NCBI RefSeq assembly: GCF_039503195.1
Contig: NZ_JBCJKP010000001.1
Span: 992,001 to 1,056,000 of the forward strand
DNA length: 64,000 nucleotides
Source of the DNA: Streptomyces mirabilis
Lineage (GTDB): Bacteria > Actinomycetota > Actinomycetes > Streptomycetales > Streptomycetaceae
Reading direction: 5' to 3'
Below, piece by piece: positions 18,527 to 26,647 of the stretch. The position numbers and the translations under genes are program-made. Position 1 is the first letter of the stretch, and each line of letters opens with the position of its first letter. Under the pieces are notes generated by a model that searched no databases, had not been told where the DNA came from, and saw only the letters and a list, made by a program, of their open reading frames with translations.

Positions 18527-18798
18527 CTCCTCGCCCGGCTGCTCGCGTAAACGCCCCGGCCATCACGCCGGGAAGGAATCCGGCTTCCCGCGTAGCGGGG
18601 GTGGGGTAGTCGAATCGCCGCCGGGCGATTCGGCGTCCACTGCGGGAGTGCCGAGGACGCCCTCCGGGAGGTAGGTGAGATCGGCGTTGCGTGACCGCCG
18701 CTCGCGCTTGGCGTGGACAGCCCAGCGGACATGAAGTGCAGTGGGGATCCTCGCAGTTGTGCGTAGCCCGTCGTCCATGGTCGCTACGCTGGCACACC
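18527..18798. other. Gap after cis15, probable left part of the TnpB element
   Basis: 272 bp without a supported gene. It holds a hairpin cccggc-N6-gccggg (18555-18572) and a second, cccgc-gta-gcggg (18587-18599), followed by gtggggtagtcgaatc. The segment ggaatccgg...cgaatc resembles the hairpin-bearing right end of the element at 20003-20036, so this is likely the left end (or a relic end) of an IS200/IS605-type element; the first hairpin could also terminate cis15. The exact left boundary cannot be set by eye. Confidence 0.4.
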
Positions 18799-19998
18799 AT
18801 GACGGCACCATTGGAAGTCGGGGAGGCCGGGCACGCCCGGTACACCTACCGGCTTCGGGTGTCATCCACCGCGCTCACGGCGTTGCTGGGCGAGTGGGAC
18901 CGGTGCCGGTGGATCTGGAACGAATGCTGCGCCCGGTCCAAGAAGGCCCACCGGGACGAGGAGAAGTGCGGTCCGGCGCGGCTGGACAAGATGCTGACCG
19001 AGGCCCGCACCCACAATGCGTGGCTGCGTGAGGGCAGCAGTGTTCCGCAACAGCAGATCATCCGGGACTTCGGCAAATCCCGCGCCAAGGCATTGAAGGA
19101 CATCAAGACCCGGCTGCCGATGCGGCAGCGGGCGGGGATGCCGAAGTACAAGAAGAAGTCCGTGGCCGACCCGAGCCTGAACTACAACCGCAACGGTTTC
19201 CGGCTCAAGGACGGGCGCCTGCACCTCGCGGGCGGCATCGGCGTGACGGTGGTGTGGTCGCGAGACCTTCCTGCCGACCCGTCGTCCGTGCGTGTCCACC
19301 GCGACAGCCTCGGCCACTGGTACGCCTCGTTCGTGGCAACCGAAGTCCAGCCGCTGCCGGAGACCGGCAACGTGCTGGGTATCGACTGGGGGGTGAAGCA
19401 GACCGCGACCACCACCAGCGACACCCACGACCTTCCTCACACCGAGCACGGGCGGAAGGCCGCCGCGAAACTCACCGGGTATCGGCGGATGATGGCCCGG
19501 CGTGAGCCCAAGGCCGGGCAGGCCGCCTCCAAGGGCTACCGGACAGCGAAGAAGCTGACGGCGAAGCTGTACAAGAAGGTCGCCCGGCAGCGCCAGGACA
19601 CCGGCCGAAAATGGGCCAAGCAGGTCGTCCGCGATCATGACACCATCGCCGTCGAGGACTTCCGCCCGAAGTTTCTCGCCAAGTCCACCATGGCCCGCAA
19701 GGCGGCCGACGCGGCGATCTCCGCCACCAAGGCGGAGCTGATCAACATGGCGCGTAAGCACGATCGGGACCTCCGGCTCGTGCGCCCCGCGCACACCACC
19801 ATGGACTGCGCGCACTGCGGAGCGAGAGCCAAGCACGCACTGCCACTGTCGGAACGCACCTACACCTGCACCGCGTGCGGAATCTCATCCCCCAGGGACA
19901 AGAACTCCGCCCGCGTGATGCTCGTCCGGGCTGGTCTCAACCCGGCTAGTGCTGATCGTAAAAGACCTGACACCCCGCCGGGGCGGCAGGCAGCGTGA
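18799..19998 (+). CDS. tnpB: TnpB, RNA-guided nuclease/transposon accessory protein
   Basis: 399 aa. The RuvC triad is complete: D196 in GIDWG, E286 in IAVEDF and D367 in SPRDKNSA. The zinc finger between motifs II and III has C337-x2-C340 and C357-x2-C360 (CAHCGA, CTACGI). The N-terminal OrfB HTH region (LTALLGEWDRCRWIWNECCA) and the basic helical section RRMMARREPKAGQAA are also present, so it looks catalytically intact. Known family members cut DNA guided by an omega RNA made from the element's right end. ATG at 18799; the frame upstream is not protein-like. Confidence 0.93.
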   Translation: MTAPLEVGEAGHARYTYRLRVSSTALTALLGEWDRCRWIWNECCARSKKAHRDEEKCGPARLDKMLTEARTHNAWLREGSSVPQQQIIRDFGKSRAKALKDIKTRLPMRQRAGMPKYKKKSVADPSLNYNRNGFRLKDGRLHLAGGIGVTVVWSRDLPADPSSVRVHRDSLGHWYASFVATEVQPLPETGNVLGIDWGVKQTATTTSDTHDLPHTEHGRKAAAKLTGYRRMMARREPKAGQAASKGYRTAKKLTAKLYKKVARQRQDTGRKWAKQVVRDHDTIAVEDFRPKFLAKSTMARKAADAAISATKAELINMARKHDRDLRLVRPAHTTMDCAHCGARAKHALPLSERTYTCTACGISSPRDKNSARVMLVRAGLNPASADRKRPDTPPGRQAA

Positions 19999-20036
19999 GC
20001 TAGGAATCCCCCTCGCTTACGAGGGGGAGGATTCAA
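19900..20036 (+). ncRNA. Putative omega RNA (reRNA) of the TnpB element
   Basis: In this family the guide RNA scaffold overlaps the 3' end of tnpB and ends at the right end of the element. Here that stretch contains ccccgccgggg and the strong 8-bp stem ccccctcg/cgaggggg (20008-20015 with 20020-20027), closing with attcaa. The guide would be the ~16-20 nt after 20036, which is the 3' end of the adjacent lectin gene. Boundaries are estimated from family knowledge. Confidence 0.4.
20008..20027. repeat. Right-end hairpin of the TnpB element
   Basis: Perfect 8-bp stem, ccccctcg (20008-20015) with cgaggggg (20020-20027), loop ctta, followed by agg and attcaa. The trailing ttcaa overlaps the reverse-strand stop codon (20033-20035) of the next gene. 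Confidence 0.75.
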
Positions 20037-21472
20037 ACGGTGAACTTGACGGCCTCGAGCCAGAGCAGGTTGCTCAGGGTCCCGCCGAAGATGTAGTTGT
20101 CCCCGCCGGGCTCGTCGCAGCCCAGGCCGTGCCAGCCCTCGTTGTGGACGTGCGTGGTCTGGCAGACGACGCTCTTGCTCTGGCCGACGTTCATGGCGAA
20201 GCCCAGCATGTACGGGTCGTCCTTCTTGGTGCTGCCGATGTAGAGGTCGGCGCCGTCGACCACGCCCTTCCACGGCCCGAAATAGTGCCCGTTGCCGTTG
20301 GTCGACCGGGAGTCGTAGACGAAGGCGGTGGCAGCGGTGCCGTCGGTGTCGGACGTGGCGAGGTTGAGGGACTTGATCGGGCGGTTCTGTCCCACGGTGC
20401 CGGCCATGGCGCCGTCGCACACCGGTTTGGTCCAGCCCTTGTCCGTCAGATAGGCCCGGTAGCAGATGTGCCGTCCGGGGTCCTGCGCGGCCAGTTGCGC
20501 GACGGCGGTCGCCGCCGTGTCCTCCTGCGGTGTGGCCGACTCCTTCGGCTTGGTCTCGGAGGAACCTCCACCGCCCCCTCCGGAACCGCTCGCGGCCTGT
20601 GTCTCGGGCGCCGAGGGCACGACCGGGGCCTCGGCGCTGGGCGAGGGAGGCGTGGGGGGCGCGGCGGAGGTCGAGGGGCTGGGCGGCAGCGTGCTGATGC
20701 CGGCTTCCTGGAGCTTCTCCGTGGCGGACGTGCGCACCTGGGGCTTGTACGCGATCCACAGCATCACGAACGTGATCGCCAGCGCCATGAACACACCCAG
20801 GAACGTGGCGAGCCAACGCGGCAGGAACCCGCGCTGCACATACGTGCCCTCCACCGGCTGCGGACCCGTACCCGAACGCTGAATCGCCAGCGTGTACGGC
20901 CGCTGCTCCTTCGACCCGAACCAGATGATCTGCCGCGGCTTCAGCGTCGCCTTCACGAACGCCGCACGACCCGGCTCGATCTGAACATTGCTCGGATGGA
21001 TGTCGTACGACAGATGATCGCCGTTGTCACTGCCACTGACCGACGCCGTCAGCCTCGTATTACCCAGATTGTCCACCGCCAGCTTCGGCCGCCCCCGAAA
21101 ACGCCCCTTCACCGTCGGCGGCACCAACTCCGCCCGCACCTCCGTGAACGGCGTGATCGTCAGATTCCCCTCGGGAACCGTCGTCGCCTCCGGATGCTCC
21201 GTCGGCGTGATCCGCACCGCGAACGGATTCGGACCCGCCACCGCGTCGGGAGAACGGGGTGGCGAGAACGTCAACTCCACCGTCCCCGTCGTCCCCGGAT
21301 ACAGCCGCAGCGTCTGCGGCTCCACCACCGTCCACGGCGCCACATCACCCACCGGCTCGAACCGGTACTCATCCACCACGTCACCGGTGTTGCGCAACCG
21401 CAACCGCACCTTGGTGCTACCACCGGGATCCACAGTGCTGGAGGCAGGCTCCAGCGAAGTCCAAAGGCTCAC
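20033..21472 (-). CDS. Membrane-anchored protein with C-terminal ChW-repeat domain
   Basis: 479 aa. Residues 1-~205 form an Ig/PapD-like beta domain (VDPGGSTKVRLRLRNTGDVV, LYPGTTGTVELTFSPP) without signal peptide. One TM helix follows (residues ~220-243, ATFLGVFMALAITFVMLWIA), then a Pro/Ser-rich linker and a (Gly)6 stretch, so the topology is N-in/C-out. The C-terminal ~145 residues show clostridial hydrophobic-W-type repeats: YLTDKGWTKPVCDGAMAGTV (from ~335) and THVHNEGWHGLGC near the end, implying glycan or protein binding outside. GTG start at 21470-21472. Its first ~260 codons are nearly identical to the next gene. The stop codon lies inside the TnpB element's end, so a few C-terminal residues may have been replaced. 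Confidence 0.8.
   Translation of the reverse strand: MSLWTSLEPASSTVDPGGSTKVRLRLRNTGDVVDEYRFEPVGDVAPWTVVEPQTLRLYPGTTGTVELTFSPPRSPDAVAGPNPFAVRITPTEHPEATTVPEGNLTITPFTEVRAELVPPTVKGRFRGRPKLAVDNLGNTRLTASVSGSDNGDHLSYDIHPSNVQIEPGRAAFVKATLKPRQIIWFGSKEQRPYTLAIQRSGTGPQPVEGTYVQRGFLPRWLATFLGVFMALAITFVMLWIAYKPQVRTSATEKLQEAGISTLPPSPSTSAAPPTPPSPSAEAPVVPSAPETQAASGSGGGGGGSSETKPKESATPQEDTAATAVAQLAAQDPGRHICYRAYLTDKGWTKPVCDGAMAGTVGQNRPIKSLNLATSDTDGTAATAFVYDSRSTNGNGHYFGPWKGVVDGADLYIGSTKKDDPYMLGFAMNVGQSKSVVCQTTHVHNEGWHGLGCDEPGGDNYIFGGTLSNLLWLEAVKFTV
20688..21472 (-). repeat. 785-bp direct repeat, copy 1 (shared N-terminal module)
   Basis: Nearly identical to 22206-22990, offset by exactly 1518 bp. It covers the start codon to about codon 261 of each lectin-like gene. 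The single difference I found is g at 21219 against c at 22737 (Ala or Gly in PNPFxVRITP). Identity stops abruptly right at the GTG start codon and at the linker. Confidence 0.9.
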
Positions 21473-21565
21473 CCCGTCGACGCTATGGCCGGGACCTCGC
21501 TCCCGTCAGCAAGCGTCGGGGCATGACGGCTGCCCAAAGAGTTGCGGCGCCCTGCCCTTTGTGGG

Positions 21566-22990
21566 TCAGGACGGGTGGACGATGTCCCACTCCTGGTCGT
21601 CGGTGTTGCTGCAGTAGTAGATCGTGAGCGGGGTGTCGTTGCCGCCGGTGCTGAAGCCGGCGACGTCCAGGCACAGGTGGTTGCTGGAGTAGTTGCGGAT
21701 CCAGTAGTGGCCGTCGTCCTGCTTGTCGAGCCACCACAGCTGGTTGTCGGCGGTCGTGCCGTCACACCGGAACTCGAACACGCCGGTCTGCGCGGGCTTG
21801 GCGCCGTAGTCGGGCAGGTCCATGCACAACTGGTCCTTGACGTTGCGGATCTGGAAGAGGTCCGACTTCTCGGGACCGCCTCCCTTCTCGCGCACTTCGA
21901 GGTTCCAGAGCTGGTTGTCATGGGTGGTGCCGTCGCAGGTGAACTCCCTGACCGGGCCGTTCACCGAACCCTTGTCGTAGCCCGGGATGTCGGCGCACTT
22001 CTTGGTCGTGGGGTTCCTGAGCACGATGTTGCTCGCGGGCAGCGGCCCGGTCGCCGTCTTCTTCGTCGCCTTGGGACTGGCCTCCGCTCCGCCGCCGCCT
22101 CCTCCACCACCGCTCTCGGGCGTCTGCTGCGGCTGGGACGGAGCCGCCGGGACGTCCGCCGGCGCGGAGCTCGGCGCCTGCGACAAGGACGGGGTGGGTG
22201 CCGGGAGCGTGCTGATGCCGGCTTCCTGGAGCTTCTCCGTGGCGGACGTGCGCACCTGGGGCTTGTACGCGATCCACAGCATCACGAACGTGATCGCCAG
22301 CGCCATGAACACACCCAGGAACGTGGCGAGCCAACGCGGCAGGAACCCGCGCTGCACATACGTGCCCTCCACCGGCTGCGGACCCGTACCCGAACGCTGA
22401 ATCGCCAGCGTGTACGGCCGCTGCTCCTTCGACCCGAACCAGATGATCTGCCGCGGCTTCAGCGTCGCCTTCACGAACGCCGCACGACCCGGCTCGATCT
22501 GAACATTGCTCGGATGGATGTCGTACGACAGATGATCGCCGTTGTCACTGCCACTGACCGACGCCGTCAGCCTCGTATTACCCAGATTGTCCACCGCCAG
22601 CTTCGGCCGCCCCCGAAAACGCCCCTTCACCGTCGGCGGCACCAACTCCGCCCGCACCTCCGTGAACGGCGTGATCGTCAGATTCCCCTCGGGAACCGTC
22701 GTCGCCTCCGGATGCTCCGTCGGCGTGATCCGCACCCCGAACGGATTCGGACCCGCCACCGCGTCGGGAGAACGGGGTGGCGAGAACGTCAACTCCACCG
22801 TCCCCGTCGTCCCCGGATACAGCCGCAGCGTCTGCGGCTCCACCACCGTCCACGGCGCCACATCACCCACCGGCTCGAACCGGTACTCATCCACCACGTC
22901 ACCGGTGTTGCGCAACCGCAACCGCACCTTGGTGCTACCACCGGGATCCACAGTGCTGGAGGCAGGCTCCAGCGAAGTCCAAAGGCTCAC
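21566..22990 (-). CDS. Membrane-anchored protein with C-terminal ricin-B lectin domain
   Basis: 474 aa. Same N-terminal Ig/PapD-like domain and TM helix as the neighbour (one residue differs), then a different Pro/Ser linker with (Gly)8. From residue ~320 it has a ricin-type beta-trefoil: IVLRNPTTKKCADIPGYDKG, then CDGTTHDNQLWNLEV, CDGTTADNQLWWL and TDDQEWDI, i.e. the (Q/N)xW repeats of galactose/xylan-binding lectins, with paired cysteines. Predicted N-in/C-out single-pass membrane protein displaying a lectin. GTG start at 22988-22990. Tandem paralogue of 20033-21472, 93 bp apart, on the strand opposite to the CIS structural genes. Confidence 0.85.
   Translation of the reverse strand: MSLWTSLEPASSTVDPGGSTKVRLRLRNTGDVVDEYRFEPVGDVAPWTVVEPQTLRLYPGTTGTVELTFSPPRSPDAVAGPNPFGVRITPTEHPEATTVPEGNLTITPFTEVRAELVPPTVKGRFRGRPKLAVDNLGNTRLTASVSGSDNGDHLSYDIHPSNVQIEPGRAAFVKATLKPRQIIWFGSKEQRPYTLAIQRSGTGPQPVEGTYVQRGFLPRWLATFLGVFMALAITFVMLWIAYKPQVRTSATEKLQEAGISTLPAPTPSLSQAPSSAPADVPAAPSQPQQTPESGGGGGGGGAEASPKATKKTATGPLPASNIVLRNPTTKKCADIPGYDKGSVNGPVREFTCDGTTHDNQLWNLEVREKGGGPEKSDLFQIRNVKDQLCMDLPDYGAKPAQTGVFEFRCDGTTADNQLWWLDKQDDGHYWIRNYSSNHLCLDVAGFSTGGNDTPLTIYYCSNTDDQEWDIVHPS
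22206..22990 (-). repeat. 785-bp direct repeat, copy 2 (shared N-terminal module)
   Basis: Second copy of the repeat at 20688-21472; see there. The near-identity at nucleotide level, third positions included, means recent duplication or gene conversion, while the C-terminal lectin modules share nothing. Confidence 0.9.
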
Positions 22991-23117
22991 GCGGGGACGT
23001 TAGCCGCAGGTCCGCTCCCGGGGCAGTGGCCTCAGGGGTAAGGTCCCTGCATGAACAGGTAGGGCGCGGTGCCCTCTCGGCCCTGTGGCCGGGGCAGCGG
23101 CACCCGGCCCGACCCTG

Positions 23118-24770
23118 TCAGCGCCGGGGCAGCGTCCCCCCGGTGGCCACGACGACGAACTGCGCGTAGGAGTCCGCGTTCATCAGGGCCCGCCTGCCCA
23201 TGGCGTACCAGTTCAACTGCTTGTGGGGGTGGGCCGGTTCGTCCTGACCGGTGTACTGGTCCGGGTCACGGGCGACACGTTTGTCCAGCCTGCCCGCGGA
23301 GTGCTGCGCCAGCTGCTGCTGACTCCAGCCCAGGTCCTGTGCCATGCCCACGTCGGCCCGGTCCTCGCTGAGTTCGTGCTCGTAGGGGCTGTACTGGAAG
23401 TCGAGCGTGCCGGCGAACCGGTGGGTGGCCTCGTGGATGATGTACCAGACGTTCTCGCCGGGTGTCCGCAGGTTGATCGGACCCTCGCGTCCGGCGTCCA
23501 TCGTCGGCAGCTCTTCGCTCTTCATGTCGTGGGGCCTGAGCCGCTCGCCCAGGGTGGGGGCGACCCAACCGGCCACGTTGGCCTGGCCGGACCCCAACGC
23601 ACCCAGGTCGTACCACGCCGTCTCCCCCGCCAGCGCGATCTGCGCGCCCGACGCGTTCAGGCCCGTCTGGACCCGGGTGAGAACCTCCACGACATGCGAC
23701 AGCAACGGTTCGATCTGCTGCGGTGTGGCCCGCTGGAAGGCCGGGAAGCCGGACCTGAGCGCATCGAGGAGCCGGCCGCCGGGAGGTCCGCCCGCCCCCA
23801 GCATGGCGATGGTCTCCGCCATCTTCCTCTTGGCGTCGACCAGCGCGTTGCGGACCCTGGCCTCGCGTTCCTTGTAGGCGGCGCCGTTCCGGTGCGCCTG
23901 TGGGGTGTCGGGGATCGTGCCACGCTGCGAGAACTCGACGTTCCCACTTCCGAAGTGACGCCTGGTGACGTCGTCGTACTTGTCCCCGTGGCGCAGACCG
24001 TCGGCCCCGACGCCCAACTGCGCGGAGGTGGCGGTCTGGGCGGGGTTGGTCTCGTCCTGCCAGACACCCGATGCCGGAATTCCCATGGCGAAGCGGGTCT
24101 GGGTGCTGGCGTTGTACGTCCAGACCGTGCGCTGGATCGCCGGCGCCCCCGCCTCCGCCGTCCCCGACCCGCTCCGCTCCGCCGTGTGGTCGACGGCGCG
24201 CTGCACGGGCGGCGCCCCGCTCATCACCCGCCGGGCGTTCTCCTCCGCCTGGACCTCGGCCCAGTCCCCGCGATCGGACATCATCAGCCCGGAGCCGTTG
24301 TCGGTGCCGGGAACGGGGCCCCGGATCTGCTGACGGTAGTGATCCAGCTCGTGGGCGAGGACGTGCTTGTCCTGACCGTCCCAGACCACGTCGGGTCCGG
24401 AGGTGAACGCCTTCGCACCGATCTGCGCCGCCGCCCGCTGGGCCGCCGCGTCGGTGTGGACGCGTACACCGCTGAAGTCCTCTCCGCCGTACCGGCCTTC
24501 CATCTCGGTCTGCAGCGGAGCGTCGAGCGGCCGGCCCGGGGACCGCAGCACCTCGTGCACCGCGGAACGCTGGACCGAGGGCCCGTGGCCGCAGTTCGCG
24601 TCGTGCTCGTGCCGCTGCTCCTCCACGGCACGGGCCACCGCCGCGTTGCCCGCGGCGCGCTGCAGCGCCAGGATCCCCGCGGCGGGCCCGGGCGCGGGGG
24701 CGCGGCCGGACGGCCGGCCCTCGCCCGTCCGGCCACGGGTCTTGTCGGTCTCCTTGCCCTGCGCGTGCAC
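23118..24770 (-). CDS. DUF4157 protein with M35-like metallopeptidase domain, candidate CIS effector
   Basis: 550 aa. Residues ~34-48 read LALQRAAGNAAVARAV, the CIS-cargo-type motif. The DUF4157 domain follows (~60-160): RSPGRPLDAPLQTEMEGRYG, DFSGVRVHTD and HVLAHELDHYRQQ with an HExxH at 140-144. VQR/IQR spacers (SVQRSA, PVQRAV, AIQRTV) lie around it. The C-terminal domain has a second zinc site: HEATH (446-450), GTLDFQY (~454) and a closing MNADSYAQFV, the aspzincin (M35, deuterolysin-like) pattern. DUF4157 proteins are recurrent eCIS cargo, so this is the best effector candidate in the locus. GTG at 24770 follows TGGAG; the longer frame to 24845 is less likely. Divergent from the sheath gene. 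Confidence 0.85.
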   Translation of the reverse strand: MHAQGKETDKTRGRTGEGRPSGRAPAPGPAAGILALQRAAGNAAVARAVEEQRHEHDANCGHGPSVQRSAVHEVLRSPGRPLDAPLQTEMEGRYGGEDFSGVRVHTDAAAQRAAAQIGAKAFTSGPDVVWDGQDKHVLAHELDHYRQQIRGPVPGTDNGSGLMMSDRGDWAEVQAEENARRVMSGAPPVQRAVDHTAERSGSGTAEAGAPAIQRTVWTYNASTQTRFAMGIPASGVWQDETNPAQTATSAQLGVGADGLRHGDKYDDVTRRHFGSGNVEFSQRGTIPDTPQAHRNGAAYKEREARVRNALVDAKRKMAETIAMLGAGGPPGGRLLDALRSGFPAFQRATPQQIEPLLSHVVEVLTRVQTGLNASGAQIALAGETAWYDLGALGSGQANVAGWVAPTLGERLRPHDMKSEELPTMDAGREGPINLRTPGENVWYIIHEATHRFAGTLDFQYSPYEHELSEDRADVGMAQDLGWSQQQLAQHSAGRLDKRVARDPDQYTGQDEPAHPHKQLNWYAMGRRALMNADSYAQFVVVATGGTLPRR

Positions 24771-25001
24771 TAGGACTCCATTCGAACGCGGGTGCACCAA
24801 TCTGCAAGGTGTACCGGACGGCGCCGTCATGGGGAACGCACTCAAGGGCAGTCCTGGGGGCAGCGTCCCTCATCGCCCGCGCCATATGCCCCTGGGGGCA
24901 ACACAGCTGCCCCCGACCCGGCACCGCAGGACGTTTCGGGGGGCGCGCTTCGCGCGTGAGGGTGAGTGACGTCCCATCTCGTACCCCGAGGAGAGCAGAG
25001 C
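24771..25001. promoter_or_regulatory. Divergent promoter region, DUF4157 gene / sheath operon
   Basis: 231 bp between the effector candidate and cis2. It contains cctggggg-ca twice in the same orientation (about 24853 and 24891, 38-39 bp apart), the second inside a near-palindrome tgcccctgggggca, and another tgccccc shortly after. These are plausible sites for a shared regulator of the effector and the structural operon; binding is inference. GAGGAGAG before 25002 is the sheath RBS. Confidence 0.35.
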
Positions 25002-26582
25002 ATGCCGTCCTACCTGTCGCCGGGCGTCTACGTCGAGGAGGTGGCCAGCGGCTCGCGTCCGATCGAGGGCGTGGGCACCTCGGTGGCGGCCTTCGTCGGT
25101 CTCGCCCCGATCGGCCCCCTGCACGAGCCGACACTGGTGACCAACTGGACGCAGTACGTGGCGGCCTTCGGTGAGTTCACCGACGGGTACTACCTCGCGC
25201 ACTCCGTCTACGGTTTCTTCAACAACGGCGGCAGCGCCGCGTATGTCGTCCGGGTCGGCGGAACGCCCGGCGGCGCCTCGGGCGACTCCGCGGCCCCCGC
25301 CGCGGTGACCGGCTCCGGCGCGCAGGCCGCGCTGCCGCCGGGTGAGCCGAAGCAGCTCGGCACGTTCTCGGTGAGCGCCGTCGCGGGCGGCAGGCTGAGC
25401 GTCGAGGTCGCCGACCCCGAGGGCGAGGGCCCGGCCGAGCGGTTCAAGCTGATCGTCAAGGACGGCGACAAGGTCGCCGAGACCTTCGACGTGACCGCCA
25501 AGAAGGGCGGTCGCAACTATGTGGTCACCCAGGTGAAGGAGCGCTCGAAGCTCGTCGCCGTGCAGGAGGCCGCGCCCGCCGCCCAGCTGGCCCGCCCCGA
25601 CAACCAGACGGTGGCGCTCGCGGCCCCGTCCGCTTCCGCCCCCGCCGTCCCGGCGACCACGGACGGCGGCCACCCCGGCCCCGCCCAGTACCTCGGCGAC
25701 TCCGCCGACCGCACCGGCTTCGGCGGCCTGGAGGCCGTGGACGAGGTCTCGATGGTCGCCGTCCCCGACCTGATGGCCGCCTACCAGCGCGGCGCCATCG
25801 ACCTGGAGGCCGTCAAGGCCGTCCAGCTCGGTCTGATCGCGCACTGCGAGCTGATGGGCGACCGGGTCGCGGTCATCGACCCGCCGCCCGGCCTCAACGC
25901 CCGTCAGATCCGGGTGTGGCGCCAGGAGACGGCCGGCTACGACTCCAAGTACGCCGCCCTCTACTACCCCTGGGTCAAGGCCTTCGACCCGGCCACCGGT
26001 CAGTCCCGGCTGATCCCGCCGAGCGGGCACGTCGCCGGCATCTGGGCCCGCAACGACTCCGAGCGCGGAGTGCACAAGGCGCCCGCGAACGAGGTCGTAC
26101 GCGGAGCGGTGGACCTGGAGCTCCAGATCACCCGCGGTGAGCAGGACCTGCTCAACCCCATCGGCGTCAACTGCATCCGCGCCTTCCCCGGCCGCGGCAT
26201 CCGCGTCTGGGGTGCCCGCACCATGTCCTCCGACCCGGCCTGGCGCTACCTCAACATCCGCCGGTACTTCAACTACCTGGAGGAGTCGATCCTGATCGGC
26301 ACCCAGTGGGTGGTGTTCGAGCCGAACGACCACGCCCTCTGGGCCCGGATCCGGCGCAATGTCTCCGCCTTCCTGGTCAACGAGTGGCGCAACGGCGCCC
26401 TCTTCGGCTCGCGGCCGGAGGAGGCGTACTACGTCAAGTGTGACGAGGAGACCAACCCGCCGGAGTCGGTCGACCTCGGCCGTGTCATCTGCGAGATCGG
26501 TATCGCGCCGGTCAAGCCCGCCGAGTTCGTGATCTTCCGGCTGGCCCAGTTCTCCAGCGGCAGTGGTGAGTTGGAGGAGTAG
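25002..26582 (+). CDS. cis2: CIS contractile sheath protein
   Basis: 526 aa. The N-terminus PSYLSPGVYVEEVASGSRPI is the hallmark of phage-tail/eCIS sheath proteins, followed by VAAFVGLAPIGP. The C-terminal half has VNCIRAFPGRGIRVWGARTM, YLNIRRYFNYLEESI and VNEWRNGALFGSRPEEAYYV, the conserved sheath handshake domain (gp18/Pvc2-like). A variable, Ala/Pro-rich insertion sits at residues ~85-225. It forms the outer tube that contracts. The ATG at 25002 follows GAGGAGAG and starts the forward structural operon. Confidence 0.96.
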   Translation: MPSYLSPGVYVEEVASGSRPIEGVGTSVAAFVGLAPIGPLHEPTLVTNWTQYVAAFGEFTDGYYLAHSVYGFFNNGGSAAYVVRVGGTPGGASGDSAAPAAVTGSGAQAALPPGEPKQLGTFSVSAVAGGRLSVEVADPEGEGPAERFKLIVKDGDKVAETFDVTAKKGGRNYVVTQVKERSKLVAVQEAAPAAQLARPDNQTVALAAPSASAPAVPATTDGGHPGPAQYLGDSADRTGFGGLEAVDEVSMVAVPDLMAAYQRGAIDLEAVKAVQLGLIAHCELMGDRVAVIDPPPGLNARQIRVWRQETAGYDSKYAALYYPWVKAFDPATGQSRLIPPSGHVAGIWARNDSERGVHKAPANEVVRGAVDLELQITRGEQDLLNPIGVNCIRAFPGRGIRVWGARTMSSDPAWRYLNIRRYFNYLEESILIGTQWVVFEPNDHALWARIRRNVSAFLVNEWRNGALFGSRPEEAYYVKCDEETNPPESVDLGRVICEIGIAPVKPAEFVIFRLAQFSSGSGELEE

Positions 26583-26647
26583 TACCGCCCTCTCGGCCAC
26601 CAGCTCCGCCCCGTACGCCCAAGAAACCGTAGAAGGACAGAGAACAG

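Larger units (their letters stand above)
18799..20036 (+). mobile_element. IS200/IS605-family element carrying only tnpB (IS1341-like)
   Basis: A single-gene element: TnpB is present and no TnpA (Y1 transposase) is seen on either side, so it would need TnpA in trans. The right end is visible: after the tnpB stop, ggaatccccctcgcttacg and gagggggaggattcaa form a hairpin ending in ATTCAA. The left end is somewhere in 18540-18798. It interrupts the CIS locus between the ATPase and the divergent lectin genes without breaking a structural gene. Confidence 0.7.

Noticed and set aside
24870..26600. 576-residue reverse open frame over the sheath gene
   Set aside because: The forward strand encodes an unmistakable sheath protein; the reverse frame is Gly/Asp/Val-rich shadow.
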